Assembly: GCA_012727735.1 (NCBI GenBank)
Contig: JAAYGM010000240.1
Span: 1 to 42,578, forward strand
Source: Bacteroidales bacterium
Lineage (GTDB): Bacteria; Bacteroidota; Bacteroidia; Bacteroidales; Dysgonomonadaceae
Reading direction: 5' to 3'
DNA length: 42,578 bases
Under the pieces are notes generated by a model. That model worked only from the letters and a program-made list of their open reading frames with translations, had not been told where the DNA came from and did no database searches. The first letter of the stretch is position 1. Every line of letters begins with the position of its first letter. Below are positions 25,671-34,458 of the stretch, in pieces. A program made the position numbers and the translations under genes.

Positions 25671-27077
25671 CTACCTGTTGAACAGGGGCCACGCAGGATC
25701 ATCTCTCCTGGCCTCCTTCATCAACCTCTTCAACTCCGCTGCTTTACCCGGATAATGATCGATCAGATCATGATTCTCTGACGGGTCGGATGCAATATTA
25801 TAGAGTTCGTAGGTACCTCCGATGCGGATATCCAGATGCAACAACTTCCAGTCGCCCTTTATCACTGCCTGACGTCCACCCATCTCCTGAAACTCAAAAT
25901 AGAAGTAATCCCGCTCTGCCTGACCCTCCTCACCGAGCAATACAGGAAGAATACTTATCCCGTCTGTTTCACGGGAAGAATGCAGGTTAAGCATCTCAGC
26001 AAAAGTGGGCAGATAATCCCAGAATGCAAAGGCATAATCACTTTCCTTTCCGCCCGGCACCCTCCCTTTCCAGGAGATGATGGTTGGCACGCGGATACCT
26101 CCTTCATAGAGATCCCGCTTGTAGCCGCGATAGATTCCGTTGCTGTTGAAGAAATCGGGATCAGCGCCACCCTCACGGTGCGGACCGTTATCACTGGTGA
26201 AGATAATCATCGTATTATCATAGAGACCCTCCTCTTTCAGTTTTTGGATAATCTGACCCACATACAGATCAATTCTTTTGACCATGGCAGCATGTGTAGC
26301 CCGGGGGTGCTCCTGTGACATGTATCCCCCTTTTCTGAATGCAGGGCCTGCATCGGTGCCTTTGTAGGGAGTCTCCTCAAACTTACCACGTAACTGTTGA
26401 ATGATGGAATCTTCAGGCACCACCAGCTCAGCATGGGGAAGGACTATGGGGATAAAGAGAAAAAATGGATTTTTCTTCTGATCACCTATAAACTGTAATG
26501 TCTTTTCCTGAATCAGATCCTGCGAATAGCTGCCGAACTGCCCATGATCATTTTCAGGAAGATTAATTTTCGTCCTGTTATACCACAGATGGCCCGGATA
26601 GTAGTTGTGTGCGAGAAGCTGGCAGTTATAACCGAAAAAATAATCTACACCCTGATTCACGGGGTCCCCGGTGGAACCGGGAAAACCCAGGCCCCATTTT
26701 CCAAAGGCAGCTGTCGTATATCCTGCCTCCTTAAACAGATGAAAGAGCGTATAGGTGTTGGCTGGCAAAGGGAACTGACCTTCCGGCTCAATCTCCTTGT
26801 TACCCCTGATGGGTGTATGCCCCGTATGAAGCCCGGTCATCAGGCTAGCTCTTGAGGGAGCACTCACAGTTGTTCCTGCGTAGGATCGGGTAAAGCGTGT
26901 CCCCTTGAGTGCCAGCCTGTCGATATTGGGGGTCTGAAACTTCTCCTGTCCGAAACAACTAACATCACCGTATCCCAGATCATCTGTAACGATAAAAACT
27001 ACGTTCGGCTTTTGCTGTGCCGATAATGATGTGATTGCAGTAAGCCCTAACGCTATTGTGATCAGTTTATTTATCAT
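25671..27077 (-). CDS. Serine-type secreted arylsulfatase-like enzyme
   Basis: A type I sulfatase of 468 residues with a signal peptide (residues 1-20, cleavage near LSAQQ), periplasmic or surface-exposed. Metal site 1 is FIVTDDLGYGDVSCFG, and the maturation motif is SAPSR with Ser72 as formylglycine precursor, followed by SLMTGLHTGHTPIRGN. FGKWGLG, IPIVLPHAEL and FTSDNGPHREGG complete the active site. The pattern is that of arylsulfatase A-like enzymes acting on sulfated glycans; the substrate is unknown. It shares only short motifs with the sulfatase at 12012-13583, so they are different subfamilies. Its stop is 3 bases from the dnaX stop, with no terminator between. Confidence 0.9.
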   Translation of the reverse strand: MINKLITIALGLTAITSLSAQQKPNVVFIVTDDLGYGDVSCFGQEKFQTPNIDRLALKGTRFTRSYAGTTVSAPSRASLMTGLHTGHTPIRGNKEIEPEGQFPLPANTYTLFHLFKEAGYTTAAFGKWGLGFPGSTGDPVNQGVDYFFGYNCQLLAHNYYPGHLWYNRTKINLPENDHGQFGSYSQDLIQEKTLQFIGDQKKNPFFLFIPIVLPHAELVVPEDSIIQQLRGKFEETPYKGTDAGPAFRKGGYMSQEHPRATHAAMVKRIDLYVGQIIQKLKEEGLYDNTMIIFTSDNGPHREGGADPDFFNSNGIYRGYKRDLYEGGIRVPTIISWKGRVPGGKESDYAFAFWDYLPTFAEMLNLHSSRETDGISILPVLLGEEGQAERDYFYFEFQEMGGRQAVIKGDWKLLHLDIRIGGTYELYNIASDPSENHDLIDHYPGKAAELKRLMKEARRDDPAWPLFNR

Positions 27078-27139
27078 ACCTATAGGAATATCAGTAAATT
27101 TATCTGTAGGATGTCACTTTTAGATCATCCCGTTTTATA

Positions 27140-27164
27140 CAAAGATAAAAAACAATTACTTTTG
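27140..27164. promoter_or_regulatory. Overlapping divergent promoters for the sulfatase and the M15 peptidase
   Basis: Minus-strand TATCTTTG (27147-27140) points to the sulfatase, and plus-strand TACTTTTG (27157-27164) points to the peptidase. The two -7 boxes are 9 bases apart, so the polymerases would compete for the site. Confidence 0.5.
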
Positions 27165-27183
27165 TTCCTAAATAATACGTCGG

Positions 27184-27840
27184 ATGAAAACCTTACTATT
27201 GCTTTTTTCAATACTTCTTTGTGTGAGCGCTTGTGATGAAAACAAGAAACAGGGTCAATTTCCTTGTGAGAATGGTGAATCCACAGTGATGGCAGAGCCG
27301 GTCAGGAAAGATACAATCATTGATGCTGATTACACCTTCGATGAGGCGGTCATGGGGACAAAAGCGCCGCAAAGTATCATCAGTCAGCTAGAACTGTTCG
27401 ATGTTTTCTATCACTCTACCGACGGACAAATCCATAAAGGTCAGATTCTCTCAAACAAAAAAATTGCTGAAGAGATCAGGGCGCTATTCCTGTTTATGCT
27501 GAATGAGGAGTTTGTGGTGGATAAGGCCATACCCATTGTGAGATATAATTGGAACGACAGCCTCTCCATGGCAGACAACAACAGCTATAGTTTTTGTTAC
27601 CGCAATATTGCATACTCAAGACACGCAAGTGGTATGGCAATCGATATCAACCCACGTTTTAATCCGTTACGATGGAAGAAGGTAAACAGACCTAGCAGAC
27701 CTGCAGGTGCGGTGTCTGACACCACCGTCAATGGCACCTTGCACCCTGCACATCCCGTGGTAAAAGAGTTCAGGAAAAAGGGATTCCGCTGGGGTCACAC
27801 CTTCTCGCAATATTATGATGACCATCACTTTGAGAAGTGA
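27184..27840 (+). CDS. M15-family zinc peptidase lipoprotein
   Basis: A protein of 218 residues with a lipoprotein signal (LLFSILLCVSAC). The C-terminal half is an M15 peptidase fold of the D-Ala-D-Ala carboxypeptidase / L-Ala-D-Glu endopeptidase type, which trims peptidoglycan peptides. Zinc-site residues are visible as SRHASGMAIDINP (His147, Asp154) and the terminal DDHHFEK (His215), with FRWGHTFSQYYDDHHFE as the conserved end. An Asn/Asp-rich stretch of about 100 residues precedes the fold. It is transcribed divergently from the sulfatase. The exact bond cleaved cannot be told from sequence. Confidence 0.85.
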   Translation: MKTLLLLFSILLCVSACDENKKQGQFPCENGESTVMAEPVRKDTIIDADYTFDEAVMGTKAPQSIISQLELFDVFYHSTDGQIHKGQILSNKKIAEEIRALFLFMLNEEFVVDKAIPIVRYNWNDSLSMADNNSYSFCYRNIAYSRHASGMAIDINPRFNPLRWKKVNRPSRPAGAVSDTTVNGTLHPAHPVVKEFRKKGFRWGHTFSQYYDDHHFEK

Positions 27841-27848
27841 TGAAAGAT

Positions 27849-29387
27849 CTAACCTGCCCAACTTTCCCTGTCCAGATTCCGATAGTTGATCGCTTCGGCA
27901 AGATGAGCCGGCTGGATAGTTTCACTGTCATCCAGGTCAGCGATAGTCCGTGAAACCTTAAGTATACGCCCGTAAGCCCTGGCAGAGAGACTGAGACGCT
28001 CCATTGCTGTTTTTAACAACTTCAGCCCCGTATCATCAGGTGAAGCATAACTGTGGAGCATCTTGCTGCTCATCTGTGCATTGCAGTAGACACCTTTCAC
28101 CTTACGGAAACGATCCATCTGTATCCCGCGTGCCTTCACTACCCGCTTGCTGATATCACTACTCTTTTCAGCCGGTTTGCAGTCTGAAATCTTATCAAAA
28201 GGAACCGGCACAATCTCTATCTGAATATCAATCCTGTCAAGCAGCGGGCCTGAGATCCTGTTGAGGTACTTTTGTACTGCACCGGGGGGACAGACACATA
28301 TTTTGTCGGGATGATTATGGTAACCACACGGACAGGGATTCATTGCTGCAACAAGCATGAAGCTGGCAGGATAATCCACACTGAATCTGGCACGGGAGAT
28401 AGTAATCTTCCGGTCCTCCAGCGGTTGACGCATCACCTCAAGCACGTTCCTGCTGAACTCAGGCAGTTCATCCAGAAAGAGCACACCATTGTGGGCCAGG
28501 CTAATCTCACCCGGCTGTGGATAGGAACCGCCACCCACCATGGCAATATCGGAGATTGTGTGATGAGGAGCCCTGAAGGGGCGACGTGACATCAGTGACT
28601 GGTTCATCTCGTTTCTTCCGGCTACGCTATGAATCTTTGTGGTCTCGAGTGCCTCCTCAAAAGTGAAGGGTGGCAGCACTGAGGGCATCCTCTTTGCCAT
28701 CATCGACTTCCCCGACCCAGGTGGTCCCACCATGATAATATTATGTCCACCGGCAGCGGCCACCTCCAGCGCTCTTTTCACATTCTCCTGCCCTTTCACT
28801 TCAGAAAAATCATATTCGAAGATTGAATTGTGATCCAAAAACTCACGATGAATATCTACGACTGTCGGACTCAGCCCACTCTTTTCGTTAAAAAAAGCGG
28901 CTACATCACGTATATTTTGTACTCCGTAAACATCCAACCCCTCTACCACAGCAGCCTCCCTGGCATTTTCCATGGGGAGAATGAATCCTTTGAAACCGTT
29001 CTCTTTTGCCATGACAGCAATAGACAATGCCCCTCTTAAAGGAAGGATATCCCCGTCGAGCGACAATTCACCCATGATAAGGTATTCATTCAATTTATCG
29101 GAGTGGATGGATCCGGCAGCAGCGAGAATGCCAACAGCCAATGGCAGATCGTATGCCGACCCCTCTTTACGAATATCGGCAGGAGACATATTGATAACGA
29201 TTTGCTGACGGGGAAAATTAAGTCCGTTTACCTCAAGGGCAGAGACAATACGTTCATGACTCTCTTTTACAGATGTATCCGGCAATCCAACCAAAAGAAA
29301 ACGAATACCTCTTGAACAATTCACTTCAATCGTAATGAGCGTGGCTTTAATCCCTTGTACAGCCGCTCCAAATACTTTGACCAGCAT
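27849..29387 (-). CDS. YifB/ComM-family Mg-chelatase-like AAA+ ATPase
   Basis: A protein of 512 residues. ComM, the best-studied member, is a hexameric helicase that promotes branch migration during natural transformation. The N-terminal Lon-like/S5 fold domain includes CSRGIRFLLVGLPDTSVKES. Walker A is MVGPPGSGKSMMAKR, Walker B is VLFLDELPEF. The zinc-binding insert MNPCPCGYHNHPDKICVCPP and RISGPLLDRIDI follow, with a C-terminal Mg-chelatase-type domain (SLSARAYGRILKVSRTIADL). Length is standard. It begins 21 bases after the stop of the DUF4369 lipoprotein gene and likely shares its transcript. Confidence 0.93.
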   Translation of the reverse strand: MLVKVFGAAVQGIKATLITIEVNCSRGIRFLLVGLPDTSVKESHERIVSALEVNGLNFPRQQIVINMSPADIRKEGSAYDLPLAVGILAAAGSIHSDKLNEYLIMGELSLDGDILPLRGALSIAVMAKENGFKGFILPMENAREAAVVEGLDVYGVQNIRDVAAFFNEKSGLSPTVVDIHREFLDHNSIFEYDFSEVKGQENVKRALEVAAAGGHNIIMVGPPGSGKSMMAKRMPSVLPPFTFEEALETTKIHSVAGRNEMNQSLMSRRPFRAPHHTISDIAMVGGGSYPQPGEISLAHNGVLFLDELPEFSRNVLEVMRQPLEDRKITISRARFSVDYPASFMLVAAMNPCPCGYHNHPDKICVCPPGAVQKYLNRISGPLLDRIDIQIEIVPVPFDKISDCKPAEKSSDISKRVVKARGIQMDRFRKVKGVYCNAQMSSKMLHSYASPDDTGLKLLKTAMERLSLSARAYGRILKVSRTIADLDDSETIQPAHLAEAINYRNLDRESWAG

Positions 29388-29408
29388 GTAACCAAATTTT
29401 TATTGCAC

Positions 29409-30527
29409 TTATTTCTCAGAAACATTCGAAATCATATCCGCTACTCCCTGAGAAGGAATGTTTCGGACTTTAATGATGCCGCCGGGAGTAATCAGAATAT
29501 TAAACGGTATGTATTGCACATTGTAAGCATCCACAATATCTGAACCCCAGCTTCTCTTTTCCGGAACCACGATCCAGGGGATGGAATCACTGACTGCATA
29601 GTCAACAGGATAAATATCTGAATCGATATAAACGGTAACAAATTCCACGCTGTCTTTATTCACTTCAGCATATTCATGCCTGAGCAACTCGACTGTTTCT
29701 CGTGATTCGACACCGGCCATTGAGATAAAGGAAAGAAGCAGGTATTTACCATTGAACTCATGAGAGTAGATCTTCTTCTCATCCCTATCCTCCAGTTGAA
29801 AATAGGGCATCTTTGCTCCTTCGGCTGAACGATTCATCTTTTCTGAGTAAAATTTCAACCTGGTTGCATACGCTGTTTTGGCAATATCACCCTGCAGATA
29901 TTCCAACACACGCTCCAGCGCACGGGGATTGTCGCTGTTCATGAAGAAATTATTGATCATGATAAGGCTGGACATTTTTGACGGGTTCTGTTGAACAAAC
30001 TCCTCAGCCCTGAGTGTTAGTTCATGATTCAGCATATTGAGTTTAGACAACTCGTCGTGTCTGGTTAATGTATGATTCCTGATGGTATCCAGATCAAGAC
30101 TATGCTGCAAATTGACGAATAACTGACTACGTTGTTTGAGCAAATGCTCATTTTCCTTTTTAAATGCAGTGAGATCGTTATTAATCTCATTCCCATTCAC
30201 TTCTATGAGATCAGGCAGTTGCGCATCACCATTTACTGTAAGTTTATCTCCCACATTCGCGAAAACAACAACAGCACTCTCATAATTATTTAAATATAGT
30301 GAAAAGGTGGTAAGTGTGTCGATTGAACAGGTATATTTAAAATTACCTCTTCTGTCGGCAGCGATTGTATCAATGGCGAGCGTATCGGCAGACAAATAGG
30401 ATGCAAGAATATAAGGATATTCCAAATTGGTTATTTTACCCTTAATATTTGTTCCTCCTTCACTGTTACATGACATAGCAATCAACAGTATGAAAAAGAA
30501 AATAACTATTTTAGCACCCTTTACCAT
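29409..30527 (-). CDS. DUF4369 thioredoxin-like lipoprotein without catalytic cysteines
   Basis: A lipoprotein of 372 residues: VIFFFILLIAMSC, lipid on the Cys. The N-terminal domain (IKGKITNLEYPYILASYLS, AADRRGNFKYTCSI) is the DUF4369 beta-sandwich common in Bacteroidetes. A helical linker follows, then a C-terminal thioredoxin fold (MPYFQLEDRDEKKIYS, GKYLLLSFISMAGVESRE, YIPFNILITPGGII). The CxxC place reads GVES, so it has no redox Cys pair. I chose the ATG at 30527 because the longer frame from 30596 begins at about the predicted transcription start and puts 23 residues before the signal. It is followed by the YifB/ComM gene. Confidence 0.8.
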   Translation of the reverse strand: MVKGAKIVIFFFILLIAMSCNSEGGTNIKGKITNLEYPYILASYLSADTLAIDTIAADRRGNFKYTCSIDTLTTFSLYLNNYESAVVVFANVGDKLTVNGDAQLPDLIEVNGNEINNDLTAFKKENEHLLKQRSQLFVNLQHSLDLDTIRNHTLTRHDELSKLNMLNHELTLRAEEFVQQNPSKMSSLIMINNFFMNSDNPRALERVLEYLQGDIAKTAYATRLKFYSEKMNRSAEGAKMPYFQLEDRDEKKIYSHEFNGKYLLLSFISMAGVESRETVELLRHEYAEVNKDSVEFVTVYIDSDIYPVDYAVSDSIPWIVVPEKRSWGSDIVDAYNVQYIPFNILITPGGIIKVRNIPSQGVADMISNVSEK

Positions 30528-30601
30528 AGATAACCAGACATTAAAAAAAACAGGAACCTGATAGATTTTTCCCAATTGTTCAGCACAACTTTCCAAGAGG
30601 A

Positions 30602-30633
30602 CAAAGGTATTCTATATTATTTAAATATTCAAA
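30602..30633 (-). promoter_or_regulatory. Promoter of the DUF4369-comM operon
   Basis: Minus-strand TTTG (30633-30630), a 20-base spacer and TACCTTTG (30609-30602), both at consensus. The transcript would start near 30595 with a leader of about 68 bases. Confidence 0.7.
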
Positions 30634-30713
30634 CATTTTCACATATTTTTAGCTGTTTTTTCATTTAAATCGATATTGAAGAACAAAAAATAGAGAAAAT
30701 GAATTAAAACAGT

Positions 30714-30721
30714 TAATTTTG
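30714..30721 (+). promoter_or_regulatory. -7 box of the GT2 gene
   Basis: TAATTTTG, 14 bases before the ATG at 30736, giving a very short leader; no -33 match. Confidence 0.4.
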
Positions 30722-30735
30722 CAACGTTTAAAAAT

Positions 30736-31734
30736 ATGCATGCTATGTTTTTCTCGATCATTATACCTCTTTATAATCGTCCCGATGAATTGGATGAACT
30801 GATGGCCAGCCTCTCAGTACAGACCGACATGCGGTTTGAAGTGATTATTGCGGAGGATGGATCTTTTAAAAAAAGCGATGCAGTCGTAGAAAAATACCGC
30901 GATAAGCTTTCAATCATCTATTTCGAAAAACCTAATACCGGTCCCGGGCTCTCCAGAAATGAAGGAGCAGCAAGAGCAAGATACGATTACCTTATCTTCT
31001 TCGATTCGGATTGTATCATCCCGCCATACTACATCGAGAAGGTCTCCCGTTTTCTTACTGATCACTATGTGGATGCTTACGGAGGCCCCGATGCGGCTCT
31101 ACCTTCATTTACCACTGTACAGAAAGCGATTAATTATGCTATGACCTCTTTCTTCACAACCGGCGGCATCCGTGGTGGCAGGAAGTCGATGGAGCGGTTT
31201 CACCCCCGCAGCTTCAACCTGGGTGTCTCCAGAGAAGCATTTAATAAAGTGGGGGGTTATGGCACAATGCGCTTTGGTGAGGATATCGATTTTAGCCTCC
31301 GGCTGATAAAAAAAGGCTTCAGCACAGCACTGATTCCTGAAGCTTATGTCTACCATAAACGGAGGTCCACTTTCAAACAATTTTTCAGGCAGGTGTTCAA
31401 TTCAGGTATCGCCCGCATCAACCTGCATCTGGCTCATCCCGGTTCACTCAGGCTGGTGCATGCCCTTCCCGCACTATTTGTGACCATGATGGTAATGATC
31501 TCTATCCTCTCTGTTTTTCTCCCACTCCTCCTGACCATTCCGGTTCTGTACAGCCTGATTGTATTCCTTGATTCACTCACAAGAAATCGGTCTGCGAAAG
31601 TGGCACTTTTTAGTATCGGAGCAGCATGGGTACAGTTGTGCGGCTACGGGACAGGTTTCCTGTCTGCAGCATGGACGCGCCTTGTCATGAAGAAAGGAGC
31701 GTTCAGAGCGTTTGAAAAAAAATTCTACGATTAA
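30736..31734 (+). CDS. Family 2 glycosyltransferase with C-terminal membrane segment
   Basis: A 332-residue GT-A enzyme. FFSIIIPLYNRPDELDELM is the nucleotide-binding opening, GPGLSRNEGA follows, and FFDSDC (Asp90-Ser-Asp92) is the metal-binding DXD. RFGEDIDFSLRLIKKG corresponds to the acceptor-side ED motif. The region from about 242 to 290 is hydrophobic and should anchor the protein to the inner membrane facing the cytoplasm. Donor and acceptor sugars are unknown; a surface polysaccharide or glycolipid is likely. A second ATG three codons in (30745) is an equally good start. It stands alone. Its stop codon overlaps that of the converging upp gene. Confidence 0.88.
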   Translation: MHAMFFSIIIPLYNRPDELDELMASLSVQTDMRFEVIIAEDGSFKKSDAVVEKYRDKLSIIYFEKPNTGPGLSRNEGAARARYDYLIFFDSDCIIPPYYIEKVSRFLTDHYVDAYGGPDAALPSFTTVQKAINYAMTSFFTTGGIRGGRKSMERFHPRSFNLGVSREAFNKVGGYGTMRFGEDIDFSLRLIKKGFSTALIPEAYVYHKRRSTFKQFFRQVFNSGIARINLHLAHPGSLRLVHALPALFVTMMVMISILSVFLPLLLTIPVLYSLIVFLDSLTRNRSAKVALFSIGAAWVQLCGYGTGFLSAAWTRLVMKKGAFRAFEKKFYD

Positions 31735-32390
31735 AGCTTCTCACCGTAAGCCAGATCACCGGCATCCCCAATTCCGGGAACGATATAAGAGGATTCATTT
31801 AATTCCGGATCGATGGCAGCAGCCCAAATTGTGGTTTTCGCATCCGGGAAATTCTCAATACAGTAGTCAACAGCCTGCCTGCTGGCAATAATTGTGGCAA
31901 TGTGGATATGTGACGGATTTCCCTTGGTTAGCAGTGCTCTGTATGTTAATTCCATACTCCCGCCCGTCGCCAGCATCGGATCGGTCAGAATAAGTGTTTT
32001 CCCTTCGATGGAAGGTGAAGCGATATACTCAATATGTATATCAAATGACTGATGACCCGTCTCTTTGTACTTTCTGTAAGCAGAGACAAATGCATTCTCA
32101 GCACCATCAAAATAGTTGAGTACACCGTGATGGTAAGGAAGACCTGCCCGCAGGATGGTACCAATTACAATCTCCTCATCAGGAATACTCACCTCAGCCA
32201 CATCGAGCGGAGTGGTCACTTCAATTGTCCTGTACCTCATTTTTTTACTGATTTCATACGCCATGATCTCTCCGATCCGCTCAATGTTTCTGCGAAAACG
32301 AAGCCTGTCGTTCTGAATGGTGATATCCCGGATTTCACGGACATAAGAGTTAAGCAAGGAATTGGTTTCCGAAAAGTTATATACTTCCAT
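31731..32390 (-). CDS. upp: Uracil phosphoribosyltransferase
   Basis: Pyrimidine salvage: uracil plus PRPP gives UMP and pyrophosphate. 219 residues from the ATG at 32390; a longer frame from 32501 adds 37 residues containing the promoter region and unlike the family. LILTDPMLATGGS is the PRPP-binding loop, and YIVPGIGDAGDLAYG is the C-terminal uracil-binding signature. ILRAGLPYHHGVL corresponds to the conserved RAG stretch. Its TAA and the TAA of the GT2 gene overlap within TTAA at 31731-31734, so there is no room for a terminator between the two converging genes. Confidence 0.94.
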   Translation of the reverse strand: MEVYNFSETNSLLNSYVREIRDITIQNDRLRFRRNIERIGEIMAYEISKKMRYRTIEVTTPLDVAEVSIPDEEIVIGTILRAGLPYHHGVLNYFDGAENAFVSAYRKYKETGHQSFDIHIEYIASPSIEGKTLILTDPMLATGGSMELTYRALLTKGNPSHIHIATIIASRQAVDYCIENFPDAKTTIWAAAIDPELNESSYIVPGIGDAGDLAYGEKL

Positions 32391-32427
32391 GTTTGCAGTT
32401 ATAATACTTGAATGATTTTTCGGAAAA

Positions 32428-32458
32428 CAAAGGTAGTGATTTTCCTCTCTTTCGTAAA
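32428..32458 (-). promoter_or_regulatory. Promoter of upp
   Basis: Minus-strand TACCTTTG (32435-32428) with TTTA (32458-32455) 19 bases upstream as a near match to the -33 TTTG. Confidence 0.6.
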
Positions 32459-32536
32459 CATTACTCCCCTTTTTTTGTTGTAAATAAGGTTTTCTGAGCA
32501 AAAAACATACAATTAAAGAAAAATTTCTTTAATTCC

Positions 32537-32567
32537 TTTCCGGATTCAAGGAATTTGTCTATTTTTG
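32537..32567 (+). promoter_or_regulatory. Promoter of pckA
   Basis: TATTTTTG (32560-32567) with TTTC (32537-32540) 19 bases upstream. The leader is about 60-65 bases, with no obvious secondary structure. Confidence 0.6.
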
Positions 32568-32637
32568 TAGGCCTGTTTTAGGATTTATCACAAGCAAGTT
32601 CAGACAAACATAAATATTAAACCCAAAATTTTTCAAG

Positions 32638-34230
32638 ATGGCAAATTTAGATTTAAGCAAGTATGGCATTGTGGGCGATATCGAGATCGTACACAACCCC
32701 TCTTACGAGACACTCTTTCAGGATGAAATGAATCCAGCGAATGAAGGATTCGAAAGAGCCAAGCTAACCAAAACAGGTGCTACAGCTGTTTCAACCGGAA
32801 AATTCACCGGCCGTTCTCCCAAGGACAAATATTTCGTAAAAGATGAGGTCACCAAAGATACACTCTGGTGGGACGGCACAATCAACCGGGATTGTTCAAA
32901 AGAAGCATTCGACTATTGCAAAGGCCGTGTTACAGAACAACTCTCCAAAGCAAAAAAATTATACGTAGTCGATACATTCTGCGGTACCAATGAAGATACA
33001 CGCATGAAAGTACGTTTCATCATGGAAGTGGCATGGCAGGCACATTTTGTGACCAACATGTTTATCCGTCCTTCACACTACGAGCTGGCCAACTATGGTG
33101 AACCTGATTTCGTAACCCTGAACGGTTCCAAAACAACCAACGACAAATGGCAGGAACACGGGTTGAACTCAGAAAACTTCACCCTCTTCGATCTGACTGA
33201 GAAAATGCAGGTGATCGGCGGTACATGGTACGGCGGTGAAATGAAAAAAGGCATCTTCGCCCTGATGAACTACTATCTGCCCTTGCGCGGTATTGCCTCT
33301 ATGCACTGCTCTGCCAACGTAGGTAAAGAAGGTGACGTAGCTGTCTTCTTCGGATTATCGGGAACAGGTAAAACAACCCTTTCAGCCGACCCGAAACGTT
33401 ACCTGATTGGTGACGACGAACATGGTTGGGATGATAACGGTGTATTCAACTACGAAGGTGGATGCTACGCGAAAACAGTCAATCTGAGCGAAGAGAACGA
33501 GCCTGACATCTGGAGAGCGATCCGTCGTGATGCCCTTCTTGAGAACGTGGCCGTTGATGATGAAGGCAACATTGACTTCTCTGATATCTCTGCAACCGAG
33601 AACACACGCGTTTCCTACCCTATCCACCATATCAGCAAGATTGTACTTCCTTCACGTGCGGGACATGCCAAGAAAATCATCTACCTATCGGCAGATGCAT
33701 TCGGAGTATTGCCTCCTGTTTCCATCCTGGACGACAATCAGGCTCAGTACCATTTCCTTTGCGGATTCACCTCCAAGCTGGCCGGAACAGAACGCGGTAT
33801 TACCGAACCACAGCCTTCTTTCTCTCCTGCTTTCGGTGAAGCATTCCTCACCGTTCATCCCACCATGTACGCACAGCGTCTGGCTGAGAAAATGAATGAG
33901 CATAACGCAAAAGCTTACCTGGTAAACACAGGCTGGAACGGAACAGGCAAACGTATCTCATTGAAAGATACACGTGCCATCATCGATGCCATCCTCGACG
34001 GATCCATCGAAGAAGCAGAAACATTCCACGTACCTGTGATGAACCTTACTGCTCCCGTGAAACTGAACGGCGTTTCAGATATCCTGGACCCGCGCAACAC
34101 CTACGCAGACAAGAGCGAGTGGGAAACGAAAGCCAAAAAACTGGCCGGTATGTACATCGAAAACTTCAAACAATATTGTGATAACGATGCAGCCATCGCG
34201 TTGATCCCCTCGGGACCGCAAGTAGATTAA
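32638..34230 (+). CDS. pckA: Phosphoenolpyruvate carboxykinase (ATP)
   Basis: Interconverts oxaloacetate plus ATP with PEP, CO2 and ADP. In succinate- and propionate-forming Bacteroidales it often runs in the PEP-carboxylating direction. 530 residues, the normal length. Marks are [10 protein letters not shown] near residue 60, the kinase P-loop [16 protein letters not shown], the metal-binding DDEHGWDD, and the adenine-binding end [23 protein letters not shown] rather than GTP use is inferred from this sequence class. Codon usage looks highly adapted, consistent with strong expression. It has its own promoter and a strong terminator. Confidence 0.97.
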   Translation: MANLDLSKYGIVGDIEIVHNPSYETLFQDEMNPANEGFERAKLTKTGATAVSTGKFTGRSPKDKYFVKDEVTKDTLWWDGTINRDCSKEAFDYCKGRVTEQLSKAKKLYVVDTFCGTNEDTRMKVRFIMEVAWQAHFVTNMFIRPSHYELANYGEPDFVTLNGSKTTNDKWQEHGLNSENFTLFDLTEKMQVIGGTWYGGEMKKGIFALMNYYLPLRGIASMHCSANVGKEGDVAVFFGLSGTGKTTLSADPKRYLIGDDEHGWDDNGVFNYEGGCYAKTVNLSEENEPDIWRAIRRDALLENVAVDDEGNIDFSDISATENTRVSYPIHHISKIVLPSRAGHAKKIIYLSADAFGVLPPVSILDDNQAQYHFLCGFTSKLAGTERGITEPQPSFSPAFGEAFLTVHPTMYAQRLAEKMNEHNAKAYLVNTGWNGTGKRISLKDTRAIIDAILDGSIEEAETFHVPVMNLTAPVKLNGVSDILDPRNTYADKSEWETKAKKLAGMYIENFKQYCDNDAAIALIPSGPQVD

Positions 34231-34254
34231 GAACGCTATTGAGGTATTATATGC

Positions 34255-34292
34255 AGAGAGGCTGTCCCTGGGGACAGCCTCTCTTTGTTTTT
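34255..34292 (+). terminator. Terminator of pckA
   Basis: AGAGAGGCTGTCC pairs with GGACAGCCTCTCT over 13 perfect base pairs around a four-base loop and runs into TTGTTTTTG. Confidence 0.92.
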
Positions 34293-34458
34293 GAGTAAGA
34301 AGATGTTAATAGAAGGAACGGATTCCGTAGCTACTTCTCAATGTTGTGCTGCATCAAGTCCTCTCTTTTCCTGCTACACAGCTACAATATCCAAAACCAC
34401 CATTGCCGTGGCTGACACCACAACCTCATCGTCAGCCAGTGCCTAGCCCCGTGAGCGG

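Noticed and set aside
31716-31724. A-run near the end of the GT2 gene as a second slippage site
   Set aside because: It lies a few codons before the stop, has no hairpin, and a shift would only extend the tail.
34382-34429. Trp-rich 15-codon frame (MRLWCQPRQWWFWIL) on the minus strand, which looked like a trp leader
   Set aside because: It is followed by no terminator pair or biosynthetic gene; transcription would run antisense into pckA. GGT/TGG-rich DNA explains the Trp codons.
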